From the NCBI GenBank assembly GCA_025353105.1, contig JANXRG010000003.1, positions 1-44,925 of the forward strand: a DNA stretch of 44,925 nt, read 5' to 3'. How positions within the stretch are numbered: the stretch's first letter is position 1; each line of letters starts with the position of its first letter. Made by a program: the position numbers and the translations under genes. Positions 21,253-30,196 of the stretch are shown here, piece by piece. Below the pieces are notes generated by a model that saw nothing but the letters and a program-made list of their open reading frames with translations, had not been told where the DNA came from and did no database searches. Source of the stretch: Verrucomicrobiota bacterium (GTDB lineage: Bacteria; Verrucomicrobiota; Verrucomicrobiia; Chthoniobacterales; SZAS-18).

Positions 21253-22602
21253 TCAATCGAAGCCGAACCGTTTGCGCTTTCGGTAAAGCGTCGCCGCGTC
21301 GATCCCGAGAATCCCGGCCGCCTCGGACATGTTCGTCGTTCGTTCCACCACGAGACGGATGTGCTCGCGTTCGAGAGCATCGAGTGAGACCAGCGCGCCG
21401 ACGCCGGCGGGCGCCGGCCTGTCGCCGTCGGCGCCCTTGAGTTCTGGCGGCAGATCAAGCGGCGTGATCATTTCGTCACGGGAAAGAATGACGGCGCGCT
21501 CGACGACGTTGCGCAGCTCGCGCAAATTTCCGGGCCACGAGTGGGCGCAAATCGACGCGCGCGCCTCGGGCGAGTACTGCTTGGAGCGCTTCGTCCGCTT
21601 GGCAAAGTGCTGCAGGTAGTGTTCGGCCAGGCGCAGGATATCGAGCGGGCGCTGGCGCAGCGGCGGCATCTCGACGCTGATCACGGCCAGTCGGTAGTAT
21701 AGATCCTCGCGGAAGACACCCTGTGCGACCTCGTGCTTCAGATCGTGATTCGTCGCCGCGATGACGCGTACATTGGCCGTGCGGGTGGCGGTCTCGCCGA
21801 GTCGTTCGTATTCCCCTTCCTGCAGCAGCCGCAGCAACTTGGCTTGAACCTCCGGCGCGATGTCGGCGATTTCGTCGAGGAACAGCGTGCCGCCTTCCGC
21901 CGCCTTCACCTTCCCCCAGTGGTCGCGCACGGCCCCGGTGAAGGCTCCGCGGGCGTGGCCGAAGAGTTCGCTTTGCAGCAGTTCGCCCGAGAGGCTCGGA
22001 CAACTTACGGTCACGAATGGCCGGTCGGAGAGGCCGCTTCGCTCATGGACGCTGCGCGCCGCGACGCTTTTGCCGGTGCCACTTTCGCCGAGAAGCAGGA
22101 TCGATGCGGTCGAATCCGCCGCGCGAAAAAGCAGGTCCATCAACTCGCGCATAACGGGCGTTTCGAACGCGAAGACCATCTCCGGCATCTCGGCGCGCAC
22201 TTCGCGAACGCGAGTTTCGAGCCCCTCGATTTTTTGTCCGAGCTGGCGAAAGCGCTGCACGCGCGCCAGCACCGTCAGGAATTGTTGCCGCGTGAATGGC
22301 TTCTCGAGAAAATCGATCGCGCCGCGGCGCATGGCCTCGACCGCGGAATCAATTCCGCCCTGCGCGGTGACCATGACAACCGGGATGGCGGGCCGCTCCT
22401 TCGTGATGGTGGCCAGCAGGTCGAGTCCGTTTTCGCCGCGCAAGTTCAGATCGAGCAGGATGCCGTCGTAGCGTTCTTCTTTGAGGCGTTGCAGAGCGGA
22501 CGGACCGTCGGGCGCGGGATCCGCGTAGTGACCTTCATCGTCGACCAGCGTGCAGGCCGCATCACGCATGATCTTTTCGTCATCGATTACGAGGAAATCC
22601 AT
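21253..22602 (-). CDS. NtrC-family sigma-54-dependent response regulator
   Basis: A 449-residue activator with three domains. The receiver (1-120) holds the phospho-acceptor Asp in GILLDLNL and the KP pair in FLEKPF. The AAA+ sigma-54 interaction domain (about 150-375) holds Walker A GESGTGKS, the GAFTGA loop that contacts sigma-54, Walker B GGTLFLDEI and the arginine finger region near FREDLYYRL. A Fis-type helix-turn-helix closes the protein (NMSEAAGILGIDAATLYRKR). It turns on sigma-54 promoters when phosphorylated. It lies 5 nt after the receiver-kinase gene in the same operon, which suggests that kinase or the upstream hybrid kinase as phosphodonor. The target promoters are unknown. Confidence 0.95.
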   Translation of the reverse strand: MDFLVIDDEKIMRDAACTLVDDEGHYADPAPDGPSALQRLKEERYDGILLDLNLRGENGLDLLATITKERPAIPVVMVTAQGGIDSAVEAMRRGAIDFLEKPFTRQQFLTVLARVQRFRQLGQKIEGLETRVREVRAEMPEMVFAFETPVMRELMDLLFRAADSTASILLLGESGTGKSVAARSVHERSGLSDRPFVTVSCPSLSGELLQSELFGHARGAFTGAVRDHWGKVKAAEGGTLFLDEIADIAPEVQAKLLRLLQEGEYERLGETATRTANVRVIAATNHDLKHEVAQGVFREDLYYRLAVISVEMPPLRQRPLDILRLAEHYLQHFAKRTKRSKQYSPEARASICAHSWPGNLRELRNVVERAVILSRDEMITPLDLPPELKGADGDRPAPAGVGALVSLDALEREHIRLVVERTTNMSEAAGILGIDAATLYRKRKRFGFD

Positions 22603-22607
22603 GATGA

Positions 22608-23735
22608 CTATTTCTGCGTGCCGGCGGGCAAACGCAGGCGGAAAACCGCGCCTCCCGCCCCCGGAGGTTCGCACACCAGGTCCCCTTTCATCATTTCGGC
22701 CAGGCGCTTGGCGATGCTCAGCCCCAACCCGGTGGACGGTTCGCCGGCGGTGGGCCGGGCGGTCAACCGCGCATACCGTCGGAATAACTTTTCCCGATCT
22801 GCCTGGGGAATCCCGGGTCCGCCGTCGCGGATCTCGACGAAGGTGGTTCCCTCGTCGTCATTGGCCTCCACGGTCACCGTCACGCGCTCGCCCGGGGGCG
22901 AGAACTTGACCGCATTCGAAATCAGGTTGTCGAGAATCCGGCCCAAGCCCTCGGGATCCGCGGAAGCTTCGACCTCGCGGCCGGGCTCGTGAAGGTTGAT
23001 GAGAATCTGCTTTTGGGCCGCGGCCTCCCGGTATCGGCGCACGGCCATCGTTGCGTGATCCACGAGGTTGATGCGCTGCGGCTGGGTCATCAACGCGTGT
23101 TCGACGGAGGAATTCGCGAGGAGTTCCTTCACGAAAGAAAGCAGCTTCGTCGTGGAGTCGGCCATGTTCTCGACGAGCTGCCGCGACTTGTCGTCGAGAA
23201 CCGCGGTCGCGCGATCGCGAAGCAATTGCGCGCTCAGTTGCATGCCGCTGAGATGGTTCTTCAGATCATGAGCCAGCATGCCGAGCAGTTCATCCTTGTC
23301 GGCGGCGAGAAGTTTTAGCTGGTCGCGCGTTTCCTTGAGCGCGATGTGGGTGTTGACCCGCGAAAGCAGCTCTGCCTTGTTGAAGGGCTTGGCCACATAA
23401 TCGACGCCGCCGCTCTCGAGCCCCTCGACCACGAGATTCTTGTCGTCGGCGGCGGAGAGAAAAATGATCGGGATGTCTTCACAGCCGGGCGTCGCCTTGA
23501 TCTGCCGGCAGGCCTCGAGCCCGCTCATGCCGGGCATCAACACGTCGAGCAGGATCAGATCCGGCACGCGCGCCGCGATCCGCTTGAGCGCTTGTTCACC
23601 ACTGGTGGCGGGAACGATCTCGTAATTGAACAACTGGAGCAGCGTCCCGACGAGCTGGACGTTTCGCTCCTGATCATCGACGACGAGAATGGTCGGCTTG
23701 CGGTTGCGCTGGAAGCTGGAGGGAGAAGTGGGCAT
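22608..23735 (-). CDS. Response regulator-histidine kinase (receiver-HisKA-HATPase)
   Basis: A 375-residue soluble protein with an N-terminal receiver and a C-terminal kinase. The receiver has the DD pair in ILVVDDQ, the acceptor Asp in LILLDVLMPGMSG and the Lys in YVAKPF. The kinase has the H box DELLGMLAHDLKNHLSGMQL, N box DNLISNAVKFSPPG, and G boxes DGGPGIP and STGLGLSIAKRL. No membrane segment is present. Its ATG overlaps the stop of the hybrid kinase by one base, so translation is coupled. The likely role is an intermediate that receives phosphate from the hybrid kinase and signals to the NtrC-type activator. This order is inferred. Confidence 0.93.
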   Translation of the reverse strand: MPTSPSSFQRNRKPTILVVDDQERNVQLVGTLLQLFNYEIVPATSGEQALKRIAARVPDLILLDVLMPGMSGLEACRQIKATPGCEDIPIIFLSAADDKNLVVEGLESGGVDYVAKPFNKAELLSRVNTHIALKETRDQLKLLAADKDELLGMLAHDLKNHLSGMQLSAQLLRDRATAVLDDKSRQLVENMADSTTKLLSFVKELLANSSVEHALMTQPQRINLVDHATMAVRRYREAAAQKQILINLHEPGREVEASADPEGLGRILDNLISNAVKFSPPGERVTVTVEANDDEGTTFVEIRDGGPGIPQADREKLFRRYARLTARPTAGEPSTGLGLSIAKRLAEMMKGDLVCEPPGAGGAVFRLRLPAGTQK

Positions 23736-25882
23736 CACGAAATGGATTGGGTCGTCGCTTCGACCAGTTTCGGAAAGTCCTCCAACTGGCGCTCGAGCTC
23801 GATGAGCCGGAACGTACGCGCGTACCGCTCGAGGTCGCGGCTGTATTCCTCCAGGATGGGATGGCCCGACGCGATCGCGCTGATTTCTTCCGCAAACGCC
23901 GTGGTCTCGCCGATGGCGAGGCTGCCCCGGACATTCGGCCAGCGATCCCTGAGTAATCTTTGCAACGCTGCCCGCATGCGCGGGGCGTCCCCGGCGGCAA
24001 AGGGCGCCGGTGCCGTTTCCACCGAGGCCGGATGACCAGGCATCGCATCGCTGGTGGCGTCGGAGGTTATGGCCTTTGGGATGAAGTGAACCATTTCGTC
24101 ATAAATCTGGCGGCGACCATACGGCTTGCGAATGTATCCGCTAAACGCGCAACGCATTTCGGTCTCCTGATCAAGAAGGCTCGACGCCGTCACGGCGATG
24201 ACCGGCAGAATCTCCATGCCAGGGTGTTTACGAATTTCCACGAGCGCCTCCCGACCATCCATCGTCGGCATGCGGATGTCCATGAACACGACGTCCGGTT
24301 TTTCCCGGGTCGACACCTCGACGGCTTCGCGGCCATCCTGCGCGAAGAGCAGCGTATGGCGCGTTTTAGCAAACATGCCGGCTAGGAGGTCGCGATTCGT
24401 CGCGTTGTCGTCGACCACCAACACTCGCGAGGGACGGAAGTCGTCGAAATTCACGGACTTGTCGTCTGGGGCCAGATCGCTCACCGGAATTTTCGCGGAG
24501 ATTTCGATGTCGGGAAAATGGAGGCGGAACATGGTGCCGGACCCGACGGTGCTTTCCAATCCGACGGTGCCACCCAGGGCAGCGGTCAACCGGTTCACGA
24601 TCGTCAGGCCGAGACCACTGCCCTGACGTTCGGCGTCGCGCTTGGGATCGGCCTGCACAAAGGGCTCGAATACTTGGGCCCGGCGCTGGCTCGGAATGCC
24701 GACCCCGGAATCGGACACTTCGAAGATCAAATGCAGGCGGCTGCGGTCACTCAGGTTGCTTTCCCACGTGGCAGCCAGTCTCACGAAGCCGTGATCGGTG
24801 AATTTCACCGCATTGCCAACCAGGTTCACGAGGATTTGCCGGAGCCTGCCGCGGTCGATCAAAAGGGCGGTGGGCAGGGCGGATGCGACGTCGACCTCGA
24901 GCTTCAGTCCTTTGCGCGCCGCGCTTTGGGCGACCACCGTGCGGACGAACTCACACACCTCGCGGACGTCGGTCGGCTCGAGATGAAGCTCCAGCATGCC
25001 GGCCTCCACTTTCGAGAGGTCGAGGATGTCGTTAATGAGTTGGATGAGCGATTGGCCAGCGCCGCGAATGTGGTGAACAAAACCCCGCTGCTCATCCGAG
25101 AGACCCTCCCGGTCGAGCAGGTCGCTGAATCCGAGAATGGCATTCATGGGCGTGCGAATCTCGTGGCTCATGTTGGCGAGGAAGGCGCTTTTCTCCCGGC
25201 CGGCAACCTCGACACGTTCCTTTTCAATGAGAAGTTGAGACTCCTTCTCCGTCTGTCGTCGCGCCACATAGGAAAAATAGAGTGCCAGGACGCCCGCGCC
25301 GATTCCGATGGAGCCTGCGACAATCGTCGTCGTCTCGGCCTTGCGCATTTGCGAACGCCGTTCGGCGCCTTGCACGGAGAAAATGCTCTCCTGCTGCCCC
25401 TGCATCCGCACCACCACGGCCCGGATCTTGTCCATCGTCTTCTTCCCTTCCAAGCCACGGGCCGGGGTCGAGATTCCCGCGAGTCCGCGTTTTTTTCGAT
25501 CTTCAATGGACGAACGAAGAAGATTCATCCGCACCTCAGCCAACGCCCTCAATTCGATCAAGTCTTTCTGCATTTCCTGGTTTTGGAAAACCATTTGCGT
25601 CAGGATTTCAAACGCGCTGGGCAACTTCTGCTCCGCGTTTTCATAGGGCTCCAAATATTCAGCATTGGCTGTGATTATGTAGCCCCGCGCGCCGGTCTCC
25701 GCATCCTGCAGCAAGGAAAACACGTTCTGCAGAGCGTCCCGCGTATTCCCTGCCTGCTCCGTGGCATTGATGGCGCGGGTCAGGTCCCGCCACGTATAAG
25801 CTCGAAGGAGCAGGCTTCCGACCGTGAGAACCAGCCACGTGACCACGAACGCCTGCTGGATATATTTCTTGGTTGCAGCCAT
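23735..25882 (-). CDS. Membrane hybrid histidine kinase with CHASE3 sensor
   Basis: A 715-residue kinase. A first transmembrane helix (FVVTWLVLTVGSLLLRAY) is followed by a CHASE3 periplasmic domain (LLQDAETGARGYIITANAEY) and a second helix (IVAGSIGIGAGVLALYFSYV). Next come a HisKA domain with SHEIRTPMNAILGFSDLL, a HATPase with N box VGNAVKFTDHG and G boxes SGVGIP and GSGLGLTIV, and a receiver with VLVVDDN and VVFMDIRMPTMDG. The last about 110 residues may form an HPt-like helical bundle but show no clear phospho-His motif. The ATG at 25882 starts the first helix. It heads the phosphorelay operon; the stimulus is unknown. Confidence 0.94.
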   Translation of the reverse strand: MAATKKYIQQAFVVTWLVLTVGSLLLRAYTWRDLTRAINATEQAGNTRDALQNVFSLLQDAETGARGYIITANAEYLEPYENAEQKLPSAFEILTQMVFQNQEMQKDLIELRALAEVRMNLLRSSIEDRKKRGLAGISTPARGLEGKKTMDKIRAVVVRMQGQQESIFSVQGAERRSQMRKAETTTIVAGSIGIGAGVLALYFSYVARRQTEKESQLLIEKERVEVAGREKSAFLANMSHEIRTPMNAILGFSDLLDREGLSDEQRGFVHHIRGAGQSLIQLINDILDLSKVEAGMLELHLEPTDVREVCEFVRTVVAQSAARKGLKLEVDVASALPTALLIDRGRLRQILVNLVGNAVKFTDHGFVRLAATWESNLSDRSRLHLIFEVSDSGVGIPSQRRAQVFEPFVQADPKRDAERQGSGLGLTIVNRLTAALGGTVGLESTVGSGTMFRLHFPDIEISAKIPVSDLAPDDKSVNFDDFRPSRVLVVDDNATNRDLLAGMFAKTRHTLLFAQDGREAVEVSTREKPDVVFMDIRMPTMDGREALVEIRKHPGMEILPVIAVTASSLLDQETEMRCAFSGYIRKPYGRRQIYDEMVHFIPKAITSDATSDAMPGHPASVETAPAPFAAGDAPRMRAALQRLLRDRWPNVRGSLAIGETTAFAEEISAIASGHPILEEYSRDLERYARTFRLIELERQLEDFPKLVEATTQSIS

Positions 25883-26014
25883 GCTGGCAAAGGGGCGGAA
25901 TTCGGACGGGTTGAACAAGGGGTTCGTTGCAATTCGCACGAGTGGGTCTGTGTGGACGTTGCAATTTGACCGACCGGCCTTGCTCAAAACCGGGTGACAA
26001 ACGCCATTTCAGAG

Positions 26015-26045
26015 ATGTAAATCGTTAGTGCCTCTAGTTTTACAT
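26015..26045. promoter_or_regulatory. Candidate operator: spaced inverted repeat ATGTAAA-N17-TTTACAT
   Basis: A perfect seven-base inverted repeat lies in the AT-rich divergent region between the hybrid kinase (minus) and the DUF1328 gene (plus). It could bind a dimeric regulator of either gene, or be chance in this AT-rich stretch. Confidence 0.3.
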
Positions 26046-26171
26046 GTATTCTCGAGGTCACGGAACAAAGCTTGCAGGGTCATTTACGTCAAATTGCTCT
26101 AAATTTCCTGATTGGCACCAAATAAAAGTTAGACGGATCTCATCGCCTTAAACCAACCCGACGTTCGCCCT

Positions 26172-26327
26172 ATGCTTCATTACTCACTCGTCTTCCTCGT
26201 AATCGCGCTGGTCGCGGCCATCCTCGGTTTCTCCGGTATCGCGGGTACCGCAGCGTGGATTGCTCAAATTTGCTTTGTCATTTTCCTCGTCCTGGCCCTC
26301 ATTGGTTTAGTCCGTCGAAAGGCTTGA
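26172..26327 (+). CDS. DUF1328 family small membrane protein (YtjA-like)
   Basis: A 51-residue protein with two hydrophobic helices: [19 protein letters not shown] and [20 protein letters not shown]. The central GFSGIAGTA block and the short basic tail (LVRRKA) are the DUF1328/YtjA signature. Such proteins sit in the inner membrane and are often induced by envelope or oxidative stress; the molecular role is not known. It diverges from the phosphorelay operon and is followed after 10 nt by another tiny membrane protein gene, so the two probably form an operon. Confidence 0.92.
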   Translation: MLHYSLVFLVIALVAAILGFSGIAGTAAWIAQICFVIFLVLALIGLVRRKA

Positions 26328-26337
26328 CTGCCATCCC

Positions 26338-26568
26338 ATGAAAAACCTGACCATCGCCGGCATCATCCTCATCATTGTGGGCGTCGTTCTCCTCGTCTAT
26401 CAGGGTTTCTCCTACAACCGGGAGAAGACGGTCGTCGACGTCGGACCAATCCATGCCACGGCCACCACGAAAGAGCGTTTCCCGATTCCACCCATCGTGG
26501 GTTGGATCGTCACGGCCGGGGGCGTGGTGCTTCTCGTCACGGGGCTGACGCGCACGCGTGCGGCTTGA
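26338..26568 (+). CDS. Small two-helix membrane protein, 76 aa
   Basis: The first helix is KNLTIAGIILIIVGVVLLVY and the second is VGWIVTAGGVVLLVTGL. Between them is a polar loop with the motif YNREKTVVDVGPIHATATTK. Proteins with this layout and a VD-(V/I)-G-P loop are widespread and often near DUF1328 genes. I am not certain of the family name and no function is known. It begins 10 nt after the DUF1328 stop codon. Confidence 0.82.
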   Translation: MKNLTIAGIILIIVGVVLLVYQGFSYNREKTVVDVGPIHATATTKERFPIPPIVGWIVTAGGVVLLVTGLTRTRAA

Positions 26569-26596
26569 AAGTACCGAACGCCGAATCCCCATCGGC

Positions 26597-27265
26597 CTAC
26601 CGCTCCAGCGCCTTGATCGCGTCGAGGACGCGATTGGCGCAATGCTGGTAGTCGACCCGGTCGCCGCTCTCGAAGTCGGCCTTCGTGAAGCGCAGCGGCG
26701 GGCCGACGCGCACCGTTATCGGATGCAGGCGCGGGCGACCGCCCATCGGGTACGCCTCGTAGGCGCCCCAGATTCGCATGGGGACAACGGGGCAGAGGGT
26801 CTTGCCGACGACGAAGCCGATGCCGGGCTGCGCGGGTTGGATTTCGCCGTCCGGCGTGCGGCCGCCTTCCGGGAAGATCACCGCGACATGGCCGGTGCGG
26901 ACGATATTGATCAAGTGTCGCAGGGCGGTGCGATCGGCGTTTTGTTGATCGACGGGGATGACATGCAAGTCCGGGAAGAGCCGGCCGATGATGGGCCATT
27001 GCATGATCTCTGATTTGGCGAGGTAAACGATGTCCTGGCGCGGCGAGGCGAGCGCGACGAGCGGCGGATCGATAAAACTCTGATGATTCATCGCGATGAT
27101 GATGCCGCCGTCCATCGGGATGTTCTCGCTGCCAGCGCAATCCCACTGGCAGCCGGACTTCACGATCAATCGGAAGAGATTCAGCGTGAACCAGTGCGCG
27201 ATGTTCATGCCGATCGGCACGGGGAGTTCGCGGGAGGCGGGTTTGTAGACGTGGACCTTGCTCAT
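26597..27265 (-). CDS. plsC: 1-acyl-sn-glycerol-3-phosphate acyltransferase (PlsC family)
   Basis: A 222-residue acyltransferase. The catalytic NHxxxxD motif is in IAMNHQSFIDPPL (His61, Asp66). The substrate-binding block is VIFPEGGRTPDGE, with the usual FPEG-x-R-(S/T). In phospholipid synthesis, PlsC adds the second acyl chain to lysophosphatidic acid at the membrane. The N-terminal AHWFTLNLFRLIV stretch may be membrane-associated. A PlsC paralogue acting on another lysolipid is possible, since such paralogues are frequent. It is convergent with the tiny membrane-protein gene (28-nt gap), and its upstream neighbour is divergent. Confidence 0.88.
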   Translation of the reverse strand: MSKVHVYKPASRELPVPIGMNIAHWFTLNLFRLIVKSGCQWDCAGSENIPMDGGIIIAMNHQSFIDPPLVALASPRQDIVYLAKSEIMQWPIIGRLFPDLHVIPVDQQNADRTALRHLINIVRTGHVAVIFPEGGRTPDGEIQPAQPGIGFVVGKTLCPVVPMRIWGAYEAYPMGGRPRLHPITVRVGPPLRFTKADFESGDRVDYQHCANRVLDAIKALER

Positions 27266-27410
27266 GCGGCGAAAGAAACTCAGACCCTATTCCGGCCGGG
27301 CGGGGAACGCTGACGTTGGGCACCAAATACCGAAATGCAAGGACGCATTACGCAACATTCATCCGCGGGCGGACCTTGCTGCCGCGCGTCTTCGCGGGTC
27401 TAGTCCGGTC

Positions 27411-28088
27411 ATGCTGATGCGACCATTCCTTCGTGCGGGCCTGCTGGCGCTGCTGCTCTTCCCCGGCGTTCATCCGGCGGGCGCGGCCGACCTGGCCACG
27501 ATCCCCTACGCGAAACTGGATGAGATTTGGCAGAAGACCGATGCGATCGACCGGAAGAAGCTGATCGTGCTGGCGCAGTTTGGTTCGTCGAACAAGGCGG
27601 TGAAGCCGTCCGACATCGTACTCAGCATCAGGAGCAGTTCCGGCGCGATCCCGATCCGCTTGAGCCCGGAAGGCGACGTGCTGGATTTCCCGCGGACGGA
27701 GGCATTGCGAAAGGAGAATCCGCCGATCGAGACGAATCAGCCCAAGGGCACGCTCGCGCTCGGCATGAGTCTCGGCGTCGTGGTTCCTGACTCGCTTACG
27801 TTTCGCTACGCTCGGATCGCGGAAGGGCTCGCCGAGGGCAACAAGGCCGTGAAGGCGCAGGCCGGCATGCTCTCGCTCGTCGCGCCGTCGCTGAAATGCG
27901 TCGTATTCTTTTTTCCACCGCCCGGCGCCGGCAAGGCGACGGTGGAAATCGCGGCGGCCGGCGGAAAGAAAGTGCTCACCGCCGACGCGAGTGGCCAGGT
28001 GAAGCTCATGCTGGGTTCAAAAATCGCCGCCGAAAACCCCGAGGTTCGTGTCTCCGAGCGGCCGACCCGAATTCTCCTCAGCCCGTAG
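27411..28088 (+). CDS. Hypothetical secreted protein, 225 aa
   Basis: It starts with a signal peptide (MLMRPFLRAGLLALLLFPGV, cleaved near AGAA). The mature protein begins DLATIPYAKLDEIWQKTDAI and is followed by a mixed alpha/beta region and a C-terminal Gly/Ala-rich beta part. No catalytic motif is visible and I cannot assign a family with confidence. A periplasmic or outer-membrane-associated location is inferred. The ATG at 27411 is chosen because it places the signal peptide at the N-terminus. It stands alone between divergent plsC and convergent cmk. Confidence 0.75.
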   Translation: MLMRPFLRAGLLALLLFPGVHPAGAADLATIPYAKLDEIWQKTDAIDRKKLIVLAQFGSSNKAVKPSDIVLSIRSSSGAIPIRLSPEGDVLDFPRTEALRKENPPIETNQPKGTLALGMSLGVVVPDSLTFRYARIAEGLAEGNKAVKAQAGMLSLVAPSLKCVVFFFPPPGAGKATVEIAAAGGKKVLTADASGQVKLMLGSKIAAENPEVRVSERPTRILLSP

Positions 28089-28101
28089 CGATTGCGCCGG
28101 G

Positions 28102-28776
28102 TCACGCCCGCGTGAGCCGCGCGGTGGCGGGCATCGGAAAATCCTTGAGCTTGAGTCGGCCGATGATTTCTCCCACGACGCCCTCGATCGTCAGGCGCGA
28201 ACTGTCGATGACCTGCGCGTCCTCCGCGATCATCAGCGGCGAATTCCGGCGCGAGGAATCGACCGAATCCCGCGCGGCGATTGAATCGCTTTCGCCCTGC
28301 GCCGAGCGCCGCTGCGCGCGCACGTCGGGCGAGGCGTCAATGTAGAATTTGTACGGGGTCTGTGGAAACACCGCGGAGCCAATGTCGCGGCCTTCCATCA
28401 CGACGTTGCCCTGCTCATGGTACGCGCGCTGCCGGGCCACGAGCAACTCGCGCACGCGAGGGACCATCGAGACCGCGGACACGTGCTGGTTGATGGCGGG
28501 ATCGCGCAGATGCGGTGCTGGATCCTCGCCGTCGAGCCGGATGACGGACTCATGACTGGCGTCCAGCCCGCATTCGATGCGCGCGGCGTCCATCGTCGCC
28601 GCCACGGCGTTGGCGTCGGCTGGGTCGACCCCTTTCTGTAAGACAAGCCACGTCGCGGCGCGGTACATCGCGCCGGTGTTCACGTAGGCAAAGCCAAAGG
28701 CATGCGCCAGCGCCCGGGCCACGCTGCTCTTTCCGGAGGCGGCCGGGCCGTCGATGGCGATGACGACGTGGGACAT
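28102..28776 (-). CDS. cmk: Cytidylate kinase
   Basis: A 224-residue P-loop kinase that phosphorylates CMP and dCMP with ATP. The nucleotide-binding loop is GPAASGKSS near the N-terminus, followed by FAYVNTGAMYRAAT, the characteristic (V)MEGRDIGSAVFP block and the lid region RAQRRSAQGESDSIAARDSV. It is cytoplasmic and essential in many bacteria. It is the last gene of the minus-strand run tyrA-aroA-cmk, with about 20 nt after the aroA stop. The aroA-cmk pairing is widespread in bacteria. A few residues at the C-terminus (TARLTRA) extend past the usual end. Confidence 0.96.
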   Translation of the reverse strand: MSHVVIAIDGPAASGKSSVARALAHAFGFAYVNTGAMYRAATWLVLQKGVDPADANAVAATMDAARIECGLDASHESVIRLDGEDPAPHLRDPAINQHVSAVSMVPRVRELLVARQRAYHEQGNVVMEGRDIGSAVFPQTPYKFYIDASPDVRAQRRSAQGESDSIAARDSVDSSRRNSPLMIAEDAQVIDSSRLTIEGVVGEIIGRLKLKDFPMPATARLTRA

Positions 28777-28795
28777 GCGGGGGGTCGCGCCGCTG

Positions 28796-30160
28796 TCAGT
28801 TTTTCAGCGACGAAATTACTTTCGTGGCTTCCGCGCCCGAGGTCGATGATTTCAACACCTCGAGCAACGTTTCCTCGAATCCCGGATACGAAGTCAGAAT
28901 GCAGTCGGTGTCCTCGATCGTCGTTTCGCCCTTCGCAAAAAGGCCGGCGATGGTGAACGCCATCGCGATGCGGTGGTCGCCGAAACTCTTCAACTTCGCC
29001 CCTTTCAGCGGCTGCCCGCCCGTGATGATCAAGCCATCGGGGCGCTCGTCCACCGGCACGCCCATCGCCCGCAGATTCGTGGCCACCGCGGCGAGGCGAT
29101 CGGTCTCCTTCACCCGCAGTTCGGCCGCATCGCGAATGATCGTCTCGCCCTCCGCGAGCGCCCCCAGCACGGCGAGGATCGGAATTTCGTCGATGACGTT
29201 GGGTATTTCCGCGCCTTCCACGACCGTTCCGCGGAGATGATCGCCCACGATCTCGACCGCGCCAACCCGCTCCATCTGGTCGATGTTCTCGATGATTTCG
29301 CGAACGCGCGCGCCCATGCGCAACAGCACGGCGAGGATACCCGTGCGCGTGTCGTTCAGGCCGACATCCTTGATCAGCAGGTGCGAACCCGGTTGGGCGG
29401 CTGCTGCAGCGAGCCAGAACGCCGCGCCCGACATGTCGCCCGGAATCTGGAAATCACGCGACTCTGGCATAGCGCCGCCTTGCACCGTAAGTCGGATCTG
29501 GCGCTGGCCGGATTCCTCGGTTACGACGCGCTCCACCGGGACGAGGAAATACTCGAGCAGGCGCTCGGTGTGATCGCGGCTCTGGCCCGGCTCGATCACG
29601 GAGGTGGCCCCTTCGGCAAAGAGCCCCGCGAGCAGCACGCAGCCTTTGACCTGGGCGCTCGCCATGGGGAGAGAATAGGTGATGGGTTGAAGCGGCGATC
29701 GTCCCCCGACCACGAGTGGCGCGCCCTCTTTGACGCCTTGCGAGACGATCGTTGCGCCCATCTGCATGAGTGGTTTGATAATGCGACCCATCGGTCGGGC
29801 GGTGAGCGAATCGTCCCCGGTGAGGATGGAACGAAAATCCTGTCCGGCGACGACGCCCGCGAGCAGGCGCATGGTCGTGCCGGAGTTGCCGCAGTCGATC
29901 ACGTCGGCCGGGGCGGTGAGGCGGCGGTGGTTGCCGTGGATGATTAGCGTGGTTGACTCGGGTTGTTCGATGCGGATGCCCATGGCGCGCATCGCATTCA
30001 CGGTCGACAGGCAGTCCGCGCCCGGCAAAAAACCGCGCAGCACGCAGGTGCCGTTGCTCAGCGAAGCCAGGATCACGGCCCGGTGCGAGATGCTCTTGTC
30101 GCCGGGCACGCGAATTTCCGCCTGGATCAGGGGAGCGCGACGAACACGAAGCCGGGACAT
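28796..30160 (-). CDS. aroA: 3-phosphoshikimate 1-carboxyvinyltransferase (EPSP synthase)
   Basis: A 454-residue enzyme that joins shikimate-3-phosphate and phosphoenolpyruvate in the shikimate pathway. Family blocks are VPGDKSISHRAVILASLS, CGNSGTTMRLLAGVV, GDDSLTARPMGRI, the central SAQVKGCVLLAGL and, near the C-terminus, DEIPILAVLGALAEGET with RVKETDRLAAV and FGDHRIAMAF. The NSGTTMR and VKG variants resemble the class II (Bacillus-type) enzymes rather than the E. coli type. The ATG at 30158-30160 is preferred over a TTG at 30193 next to the tyrA stop. Confidence 0.96.
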   Translation of the reverse strand: MSRLRVRRAPLIQAEIRVPGDKSISHRAVILASLSNGTCVLRGFLPGADCLSTVNAMRAMGIRIEQPESTTLIIHGNHRRLTAPADVIDCGNSGTTMRLLAGVVAGQDFRSILTGDDSLTARPMGRIIKPLMQMGATIVSQGVKEGAPLVVGGRSPLQPITYSLPMASAQVKGCVLLAGLFAEGATSVIEPGQSRDHTERLLEYFLVPVERVVTEESGQRQIRLTVQGGAMPESRDFQIPGDMSGAAFWLAAAAAQPGSHLLIKDVGLNDTRTGILAVLLRMGARVREIIENIDQMERVGAVEIVGDHLRGTVVEGAEIPNVIDEIPILAVLGALAEGETIIRDAAELRVKETDRLAAVATNLRAMGVPVDERPDGLIITGGQPLKGAKLKSFGDHRIAMAFTIAGLFAKGETTIEDTDCILTSYPGFEETLLEVLKSSTSGAEATKVISSLKN

Positions 30161-30196
30161 AAGGGAGCGGGAGCGTGGGGGATCAGTCGACAAATT

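Noticed and set aside
26130-26155. TTGGCAC resembling a sigma-54 promoter -24 element upstream of the DUF1328 gene
   Set aside because: The required GC at the -12 position with correct spacing is absent (the sequence reads CAAATAAAAG), so it does not meet the sigma-54 consensus.
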